A stretch of 64,000 nt of DNA from Gymnopilus junonius. Taxonomy: Eukaryota > Basidiomycota > Agaricomycetes > Agaricales > Galerinaceae. The stretch spans positions 434,001-498,000 of the forward strand of contig JADNYJ010000007.1 in NCBI GenBank assembly GCA_015501075.1, read 5' to 3'. Position 1 is the stretch's first letter. Every line of letters starts with the position of its first letter. The notes beneath the pieces were generated by a model, which made no database searches, was not told the origin of the DNA, and saw only the letters and a program-made list of their open reading frames with translations. The position numbers and the translations under genes were made by a program. Shown here in pieces: positions 55,253 to 64,000 of this stretch.

Positions 55253-56466
55253 TCATGTCCGACGTCCCAATCCACACAGGGCGAGTGCGGCTTTGAACAT
55301 ATCATCGTCGTCAACGCCCTTGGGTAGGCCCCCCGACGCCGACAGCGCGGAAAAGCTCGTGTGGGTAGCATTCGTCATCGTGTAGCTCCCGTCTGTGCCA
55401 GAAGTCCATCTCCTGTCGTCCTTGCCCCACGTACTAGGTGGCGTGATGGCCTCGTGATCCTCCTCGTCCGTCATATCCGCATCGGATTCTCTCTCTTTCC
55501 TGTGCGAGCGCTCGTGTAACCTCACTTGGCTATGGCTGCTCCTCTCCCTGCGCACCGACCTGCCTCGGGCTTTGGAGGAAGAGGTAGAAATTGAAGTCAA
55601 GCTCGGGGCCCCTGAGCTGCGTCCCCGCTCTCCAAAGCTCGTGGTCAGCCCACTCGCATAGCCATCCTTGTCCGCAAGCCGCGCAGCTGCGCACGCCCAC
55701 TCGAGCGTCCGCCTCGTCTTGGCGTCGTTTTTCCCAAAGTCAATAAAATCCCGCGCGGGAGGGCTGATAGGGGGCGCTAGGGGTGAGGAGGGCATATTGT
55801 CCCAGATGGCTCTGGCGGCAGCATTGGGCAGTCGCGAGGGTGTGCGGGGCACGCCGGAGACGCGGATCTCAGAGCGGGATGCGACGCGGTCAAGAGAGGG
55901 GCGGGAGGAGGTAGTGCTGGTGACGGAAGAGGCGCTACTCCTGCCGCTGGTAGCGCTGAACGGGGGGGAGGCAGTGCGCGAAGAGCCCTGGGAGCTGCTG
56001 TGCAGACTGAACGTGTGCAGTGTGCTAGTGATGTTGGGCACGACGTTCGAGTTGCCCCCTAGGCCATTACTGGATGCGGCTGTCTTGCGCTCCGTTTGTC
56101 GTTTATTCTGGAACCAGATGGTGACGGATTTTATTTCCCTGTTTATATAAACAAGACGCGTATGTCAACAAAGGCGCGTCGCGTGCGTGGATTATATTAA
56201 GAACGGACTGACATTCCACCTGCCTTGGCCACGGCCTCGCGGTCCTCTCGCGACGGGTGCGAGTTCTGGTGGAAGAGATTCTCGAGCATGGTGAGCTGGA
56301 CATTGGTGAAGCGCTTGCGGGTCCTCCGGGAGCTGCTGATGACGGTCGCCACGGTGCTGGAGCTCATTGACGCGTCGTCCTCGGAGGAAAAGCTGGCGGC
56401 GGAGGACGTCCTTGAGAGGGGCGGGGGAGGGAGAGAGGCGAAGACAGGGGCTGGGTGCATGGGCAT
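55253..56466 (-). CDS. homeodomain transcription factor
   Basis: ATG 56466 starts MPMHPAPVFASLPPPPLSRT. The homeodomain spans about residues 46-104: SSRRTRKRFTNVQLTMLENL, FHQNSHPSREDREAVAKAGG, then across one intron MEIKSVTIWFQNKRQTERK. Helix 3 (VTIWFQNKRQTERK) has the expected W-F-x-N-x-R core, and the helix 1/2 spacing is that of a 60-residue typical (non-TALE) domain. The remaining about 290 residues are Ser/Arg-rich and disordered. A segment RTLEWACAAARLADKDGY and the C-terminal DDDMFKAALALCGLGRR look conserved and may recruit partners. It is a DNA-binding regulator in the nucleus. In mushrooms such non-mating-type homeodomain factors often act in fruiting development; which one this is cannot be told. 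No mating-type neighbour gene is seen, so an HD1/HD2 mating role is unlikely. Confidence 0.85.
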
Positions 56467-59400
56467 GGTGAATTAGGAGGGGAAAAACGAGTGGATAGAC
56501 CGTATTTATGTAAGTTGGTTCAAAATACAAACCATTTTTCATCCAAGCGCGTTTAACGAGTCACGTGCTCTCGCGTCTTTTTCTCGCGCTTCTTCATTTT
56601 TGACGTGTCGTCCGTCTTTCTAGAATCCCAGGCGGGGGATTTGCCGTGTCATTTAGTCTCTGTCGGTCCAAATCAGTCTTCTTGACCGTCGCGTCGTCAG
56701 CGCAGTGCGGGAGCGAGCGTTGGCCACCCTCCTCAGGTACGAAAAGGCGCCCACGTATCTCAGATCAGGACCACCGACCGCGAGTTGCTTCCGCGAATGC
56801 GATTCAATTCAATTCTCCTGCATATTTTTAGGGCGTCGATCGAGTTCCGGGGGTTCGTAATAATTGAAGGCGTTCACCATGTCATCATCTCAGTATCGCG
56901 TCCTTGGGCACTGACTACCCTCTATCTTGTGCAATGGTCGAGGCTGGCTTCCAATCTTCCGCGACTACACTACCTTACCGTCATCTGTGGCCGCATTACA
57001 GACTTTCCGTAAAGTTGATTGTCTTCTATATGCCTGACAATCTCCAACATTGAGAAGAAGAAAAAAACGTTCAACAAGGAGGCAGCCTGGGAGCCCGAAC
57101 ATCCCGAAAGGGTGATTTTTCCCAATCAAATCATGACCAAGATGCGTTCGTTGATTGTTCGAGACTTCTCACATGGTTCATCCGGGCAGAGATAAGATGG
57201 GGTTATGAATATTTAAGCGGAATATTGATGGAAACTGAAGGTACGTACAACGCATCATAATCATATCAGCAGCTATCATGATAGTACTCCACTGCCAGGT
57301 CAGCATGGCATAGACTCTCATCGTTATATGGATGAACAACTATGTAGAACTGGAATCTTCAACAAGTACTTACTTAAGGGTCAGTCCATATAGGTTTCGC
57401 GAAAAGGGAGGTTAGTATCCAAGCAAATTCATCTTTTTTTTTCCACTGCGCCGCCGGGCCAAGTTGGATTCACACTTTGCTTGCCCAATTGACCCCACAC
57501 CCCACATATCCTTCAGGACCATCAAACTCAAGTATTCCTATTCCCTAAGAGGAAGAAAAGAGCCAGAGTCAGACAGAAATAAACAGTGGACACTGCGTCC
57601 TCCGGCGTCGATGTCCGGGCACCTGATTCCTGCAAGTTGACTTGGCTTCCAACCTTGAAGCTTGAATGACTCCAGAATATGTAACATGTATCAGTTGATT
57701 TTCGATTATCGACTTCGGCCACCCGCCCGTACGTCGTTCACACACGGCAATTCCTTTCCTTTCCAAGTTTAGCTGTACCCCCTAAAATAAGAAGAAAAAA
57801 TCTAAACGAGGACGAGGAGTTCGAGAGAAGGAGGGTGAGAACTTGTGCAGAAGCAACTTTGGAAGAGGTGCAGACTCATCAAGCTATGTACAAGCACGGC
57901 GTAATGCGTTTCTGGCTGTGTATTCCATCGGTATCCGAGGATTCAAGAAGGTGGAAGGTTGGAGGGTTGGAAGGTTCAAAATTGGAGCCCCCTCGAGAAG
58001 GACTACGAAAAGGCATGCTACCGAGTAAACCGACCGATATTAAGCCAAGGAAGGAGTGCTCAGCGGCCCTCTCTCTCTCTCTTCAGATGCCTGATATCTG
58101 ATCCTTGATGCCTGGATTGAGCAGTGTTCACAAAGCTAAGTTAAGCTGAGCTATGTAATTTCGCTACTTTGAAGTTAAAAGCCTCAAGGTGATGGTTGTC
58201 GTGGTTCCGCCGACTCACTCGAGCTCTGAGTCTATAAAGCAAATGTTAACGTTAACACTATAAGTAATTAAATGATTTAAACTTTAGACCGGGATGCTAC
58301 TTAGGATCTTTCCATTGTCAACTGTCGGTTTCCGGTTCGGGGTAAGGTGGTGAGTATATAATAGATAGATGACATCGTTGCTGGGACAATGGGCGCTGAT
58401 GGGTTGGAATCGAGACTCGACGAGTGCTAGTGACTACTTAGTGACGAGTCGACGCGATTCAGATAAGCTCTTGACTTGATGTGAATCATGATCATGAATT
58501 TTATCCACTTGGGCCGGGTAGCCTGAGGTACTACTTACATACTAGTATGCGCAGCAGGCACTTGAGCTGAAGAACCCTGTATCGGGAATTTGAAGAGAGG
58601 AAGAAAATCATGAAATGTATAAATGCAAGACATTGTCGTTTTCGAAGATCGTCGCATTGCATTGCGTTATGCATTGTGCGTTGTACTGCGCCTGCAGCCG
58701 GACCATGGCAAGGTCAAGGATCAAGGGATCATGATCATGATCTGCGTGCGGATTGTCTGCGGAGGTAAGCTCTTAAGACCACTGGGTCCTGGTAGTATGG
58801 TGTTGGAAATGGAATTGGAATGATATGTAGAGTAGTGGGCTAGCAGAGGGCCAGGTCTTGAGAGGACGTCAGGTGGGTTCGAACTTTTGCTTCGGGCTCG
58901 AAAGGAGAATGGAGGATACCACGACTGTGATTTGTGTCTATGTGTAATGCCCCGAGGAGTCAGGACAGAACAGAACTTGAGAAGAGAAGAGGAGCTTGAG
59001 GTTCGAGTCCTGACTTGTGTTGCTATGTAAGGGTTTGAAACTGGGGAGGGAGGAAGCTTGGGCCTTGTTGAAAGCGTGACGAGAACAAAACTTTATTTCA
59101 TTTGCATGATAAAATAGTACTCGAGACCAATTGTAGGTGGGCAGACGACACTTTTGTATAGCTAACAGGCTCTCGACATGAGCAGAGCCGCTGGCGGTGC
59201 TTGAACGGAGGAGCAGGCACCGAGCGCGAGGGATACAGAGAGGCTCAAAGGCTCTTGAAAGCAAAGTCAATGCAGACGGACGGAGACGGACATATGAGGG
59301 CAATCATGTGCAGTTTGCTCCCGTGCCTTGGCGTTCTCAAAAGCACCGTTACTTGCCCTCCGCACTTCTAGAACCTGGAAGGCCACCAAGTGGGCCCATG

Positions 59401-60424
59401 GCCGCTGAGTGGGAAGAAGAGAAGATCGCGATATTGGGAAATATGACGGGTGTCCATCAGCTTTCTTTCGTCTTTGGACTTCGTGTTCGCTTTTATACAT
59501 ATGAACGCAGAACGGGGAAGGTTGTACCCTGGTGGAGGGTACCTACAAGGAATTAAACTCTGTGAGCATGTGCGCTGTGGGAGTTGCATTGACAGTTTGG
59601 TCGCTCCAAGATGATGTAGTGACCCTTGGATTTATACACGTCCAGCCGCAGGATGGAGTAGATATCAGCGGACGTGCGGTGGCAGGACTAGCGCGCTAGC
59701 GTTGACTTGGGCCAAAGGTTATATGACTTCGTGAAAACAATAAGAGTTTGAGTGGCGGTCGCTAACGTACTTATTGTACGTACGCCCGTCTGCCGCGACT
59801 AACTGCAAGAGGAGGCATGGCTCGAGCGCAGGGTGTGGGTTCTTCCGAGGATAAATCAGAGTTCATGGAGATGAGATGGGCCCCCTCGGCGGTATTGAAA
59901 AATGAGCACAGACCACCTCTGGGATGTCCATCATTAGACAATGCGGCAGCGCAGCAGGATATTTGCGGGCATATGAGGGCCATTGGAAAGATGAGTCATG
60001 GACTGAATGATTTATCCACCAAGGAGTCGAGATAAAGGCTGAAAGGGGGACTCTGTGGTGTGAGTGGCCGGGTGCGGTTAGATTTGTTGATGGACTGCGA
60101 AAGAAAAGACAAAAAGGAAAGCGAAAATAAATTGAAATCAATCACACACTGCATTGGATTCCATCTTGCCAACCCAAGCGTCTATACAGCACCCACTACA
60201 CTCGTTTAGCCATTATCTAGAATCGACCTCGAGGCCTGTCTTATTTGGCATTTGGCCTCGAGGCAAGAAGCTGGATACACAGACACCCGTGGCCCTGTCC
60301 AAAAGTTCAACATTCCCCCTTTCCGTCCCCTTTTCATTTCTTCAGCAATCTCATCTCCTCATCATACCCTCTGTTTGTCGCCCAGCGGTGCTTAGCAGAA
60401 ATCAAGCACCCGCCATCGTGTTGC
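56467..60424. promoter_or_regulatory. 4-kb intergenic between homeodomain and kinase genes
   Basis: No recognisable gene on either strand; ORFs up to about 120 codons (59197-59556) show no motif. This is the longest gene-free stretch here and separates two divergent regulatory genes. It contains tcatgatcatga palindromes at about 58487 and 58729, the same word as near 55243. A long 5' UTR or non-coding RNA is possible but not shown. Confidence 0.4.
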
Positions 60425-63400
60425 ATGCCAAGTGAGGTCCTCGCTACCGTGTCGACAGCCCCCAATCAATAGACAATTCTCCAGCCGTGCAGAAGAAAAA
60501 CTTTGCTACCGTGTTCGGTTTTCGGTCGGCGTTTACTAGATTCTCGCAAGACGAAGAGGACATACGCGCCCGCCCAGCGCCACTCGAATCAGTGACACTT
60601 GGTCGGACCACTGTCCCTGCGAGGAAGAGCGTCGATACCCCAGCACCGCGTACATACGGTGCCACTACTACCAGACACAGACGGACGCATACCACTGGTG
60701 GCTTTAGCATTACCGACTTATTCTTCTTTGAACCCGATTCGGATTCTTCTCAGTCTACAGCTGAACTCGCACCCGGCACTAGTACCGACATCGTCGACGA
60801 CGATCAAACTTCAACAGTTGAACAACCACAACCACATCCACCAACGGAAAGCAGTATGAAAGCTCTTGATACCAATATCCCATCATCCTCTAGAAGAGGC
60901 CCGGTCCGCATGGACACCCAGGACGGACCATGGAGCGTCAGCGTCGCTGAGAATCCCTACGATTCCCTTTCCTACAGCCTTTATATAAAGAGTGAGTTCT
61001 ATACTTCTTCCATCCTTTTCTCTTCTTCCGGTTCCTTCATTGGTCCCCGTTCGCACCGAGCTGCAGGACATTTTCACACCTGTGACCCATGCCATCTACA
61101 CATGATCTCACTGTATCGTCACCCATGCTCCGCGCTCGCGTTCTCTATGAACAGCATTCTGTCATGCCTTTTCCTTCCTTCCTTTCACTTTCATTCTATA
61201 ATTGGGGTTTGATCAAGTGTGCTAAGCAAATATTTTTATTTTCGGTCTCCCTCCCCTTTCCCTCCAACCTGCACAGCACCCACGCACAACCTCACCTTGA
61301 CACGCACGGCGATGGAGCTCGTCGAGCTGGACCTCAAGCTCCGTCAATCGCACCCAAACCTCAAGATACCCGCTCTCCCCATCCACCCCGACTCGCTCCC
61401 CGCCCCTCCTCCTAAACGGAAATCCACCTTCCTCAATACCCTTTCCCGGCTGACTTCTCCTGCATCAGCCAAGGACAAGAAAAATGCAAGCAAGGACGGG
61501 AGGAGAAATCAGAATGCGAGCCTGGCCACCTCTCTTGCCTCGCCCGTGGTCACACCAGCTAAGGAAGCCAATGATCCCTTTGGATCGTTTACGTCCATCA
61601 ATGGTGATTTACCCTCCTCCGGCTTTCATGGCGGCGAAGTTGATGCCAACCCTGCTATGAACGGCAACCCACCTGCGCCGTCGACAGCCTCGTCCACCGC
61701 TATTGCTGCGTACCTCACGACTGTTTCCAATACCCCCGCGCTGCGGATGGACCGTCTATGGAAGAGGTTCGTCCGGGTCCGGACGGACGATCTGGAGAGC
61801 GTCAGGGTCGAGAGGGCTATTAAGCGCGTGAGATCGGATCTAGCGGCGCATATTGGGATCTCATCGAAGGATAATAAGGAGAATGCGAAGGCTTCTCTTG
61901 CTGGGAGTGCGGCTAGTAGTATTCTAGAGAAGGAGCGGGATAATACGACGGACATGCTCGAGAGCCATGTCGAGACACACGGCGAAGAGGAGGCCGAGGA
62001 CGATGCTCGAAAACGTGATGAAGAGATGACGGTGGACGATGAGCAGGCTGGGATCGAAGATGGGTCGGAGCAACATGAGCAGACGGAAATTGGCCATCAC
62101 CCCTCAAAAGCCAACAATGCGACTGATTCGACCGCCACTCAAGTGGAGACTGATGCTAACAGGACGGGTGTGGATATCGCTCATACCATCAACCTCTCCG
62201 ATGACGTCGAGAAACTTACTGGTGACGCTGCAGAAGATGTGGATATGGATGCCCAACAACCTCAAGCCCAAGTAGCTGAGGAGGAGGCAGAGGGCGAAAC
62301 TATCCCTCCTACTCCAATCGCCACAGAGCCGCAATCTGCATCCAATAACCGCCCGCAAATGCACCGATCCCAATCTGCCGACCCGGACAAATCCCATCGC
62401 CTCTCGCGAGCCTATACCTCCTCCGTATCTCAAAGTGGCGCCGAGTCGCAAACAGGCGACGAATCCTCTTCCTCTGTCCCGCACGGGTCCAAATCCAAAC
62501 GCAGGCGCAAAAAGCGCTCTTCCTCCCGTCTTGGCTCATCTACCTCCACCACCTCGGGTACCCCCAAAGAAAAAGAACCTAGAAAGTCCCAGCGCAAAGT
62601 CGTCATTGATGATTTTGAGATGATGCGTGTGTTGGGGAAGGGGTGTGCGGGTAAGGTGTTGTTGGTGAGGCACAAGTCGACCCAGGATTTGTTTGCGCTC
62701 AAGGCTATTACGAAGAGGCATGTGCTTGCGCATCAGGAGTTGCAGCATACCCTTACGGAACAGGCGGTGTTGAAGAGGATGGCCGCGGAGAATAGGGATC
62801 CCTTTGTTGTCAAGCTTTGGTGGAGTTTTCATGATAAGGATAATTTGTTTTTGGTCATGGTATGTTTTTTTTTAATGTCTTGAGATATTTTTACGAGTTT
62901 TTTTTAAAATGTGTTTTATAGGACTTTCACCCTGGAGGCGATCTTGCCACTCAACTTGCACGATGGGGTCGACTAGGGCGCGACCGAGCCCGTTTCTACG
63001 CCGCCGAAATCGTAGAAGGCGTGGAAGGCCTCCACGCAGCAGGCGTCATCTACCGCGACCTCAAGCCCGAAAACATCCTCATCGGCGCAGATGGGCACAT
63101 CGTCCTGACAGACTTTGGCCTCTCCAAGGAATTCCCGCGACGACACACGACCTCCTCTGCACCTCTCACGCCCTCAGGGTCCCACGGGAGCGGAAGTGAG
63201 TTCTATTCGTCCGTTCCAGGGTCGCCCCAGCCTGCTACGCCTCCGTGGATGAAGCCTGATAGGACGGGCGAGTTGGCGCTGGGATGGCCTGGGCAACCGA
63301 TTGGGCATACGGACGTGACGTCGACATTTTGTGGGACGGCGGAGTACCTTGCGCCTGAGGTGATTCAGGGGTTGCCGTATAGCTATGAAGTGGACTGGTG

Positions 63401-64000
63401 GAGTTTTGGGACGATGCTTTATGAAATGTTGACTGGTATTGTGGGTTATCTGTTTAAATTTTTTTCTGAAGAATCTTTTGGTTGATTGAATTCTTTTTTT
63501 TTCTTCAAGACGCCTTTCTGGGCAAATAATCATTCGGATATGTATGTTCGCGTATTGCAGGACGAATTGCAGTTCCCGGACGATAGAGCTATTGATCATG
63601 ATACGAAGAGTTTAATTCGTGGGGTATGTTACTTCTTTCATTCGCGTCTTCCATGTTGATATTGACCTACTCCAGCTCCTTCAACGAGTTCCTTCATTAC
63701 GGATATGTGAACCTAGAATCAAAAAACATCCATATTTCTCAATGATGTATGTTCTCAACTTTCTTCTGATGATACCGATTGATTAAGGACGTTTTATTCG
63801 CAGTGATTGGTCCCATGTGTATTACAAACGCTATATACGTGAGTATCTTACGAGGCCATATATAAACATTGTTCCTGACGTTCTATCCAGCCCCCTATAT
63901 TCCCCCCATCGATCCTTCCAATGCCAGCGATACCCAGAACTTTGACGAAACATTCCTCGACATGGAACCCGTTCTCGACGACTTTGACGAGAACGAGGAG
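60425..64000 (+). CDS. PX-domain AGC protein kinase, 3' end cut by window
   Basis: A 7-nt first exon (ATGCCAA, 60425-60431) and an intron (60432-60484) give MPTVQKKNFATVFGFRSAF. Exon 2 ends at 60991. Exon 3 (61277-62859) contains a PX-like region (SLYIKTPTHNLTLTRTAMEL; ELDLKLRQSHPNLKIPALP; TTVSNTPALRMDRLWKRFVR) with long disordered inserts. The kinase begins at about residue 616: DDFEMMRVLGKGCAGKVLLV, ALKAITKRHVLAHQELQHTL, VIYRDLKPENILI, LTDFGLSKEF, then an insert of about 50 residues, then STFCGTAEYLAPEVIQGLPY. Later exons give TPFWANNHSDMYVRVLQDEL, a final RVPSLRICEPRIKKHPYF, and the start of the AGC tail (IPPIDPSNASDTQNFDETFL). PX domains bind phosphoinositides, so membrane recruitment is inferred, as in SGK3-like kinases. 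The hydrophobic motif lies beyond the window. Confidence 0.85.

Noticed and set aside
57835..58101. 88-codon ORF in the 4-kb spacer
   Set aside because: No motif; the alternate frame is equally open.
59197..59556. 119-codon ORF in the 4-kb spacer
   Set aside because: No conserved features, and minus-strand ORFs cover the same place.
1..64000. CRISPR arrays, rRNA genes, prophage or bacterial operons
   Set aside because: None seen; intron-rich eukaryotic genes throughout.

Overview
The window looks like nuclear DNA of an agaricomycete (mushroom-forming) basidiomycete. Nearly every gene is split by 45-70 nt introns. Several families are typical of Agaricomycetes: a DUF6533 membrane protein, a FunK1-type kinase, F-box genes with a Cys-rich segment, a GPI/TM-tailed chitin deacetylase and a SANT-like repeat-borne family. 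The tRNA-Thr has a eukaryotic 37/38 intron. All calls come from reading the sequence. Exon joins were checked by frame and splice sites, and no database was searched.

Layout. 0.4-16.2 kb is compact and intact: a TPR-like conserved protein (+), an F-box protein (-), a DUF6533 membrane protein (-), ALG9 mannosyltransferase (+), an orphan 739-aa protein (+) and a copper amine oxidase (-). 16.2-18.9 kb is empty. 18.9-22.5 kb holds a small acidic protein, a 1.2 kb TIR element (20061-21274) whose only gene is an intact SANT-like family member, tRNA-Thr(CGU), and a pyridoxamine-phosphate-oxidase-like flavoprotein. 24.1-36.6 kb holds a RhoGEF, an F-box-type gene with no start, ETF-alpha, an SDR oxidoreductase, a protein with two bZIP-like basic motifs, and a FunK1-type kinase. 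37.8-39.9 kb is a chitin deacetylase. 42.2-45.0 kb carries two tandem, frame-broken C2H2 zinc-finger genes. 45.6-47.7 kb is a repeat nest: two long near-perfect palindromes, a 5'-truncated hAT transposase tail, a 99-bp mini inverted repeat and a 0.8 kb TIR element. 47.9-54.4 kb holds an MFS transporter and a CorA-like channel. 55.3-56.5 kb is a homeodomain gene. After about 4 kb without a recognisable gene, a PX-domain AGC kinase runs off the right edge.

The genes form no pathway or cluster; most are housekeeping (ALG9, ETF-alpha) or common fungal families. The unusual content is structural. The 1.2 kb element has TIRs and TA flanks but no transposase. Two hairpins of 56-57 nt bracket an hAT relic. 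From 25.6 to 45 kb, many reading frames are broken by single-base losses, often in a doublet or short run, which raises the question of assembly error versus decay.
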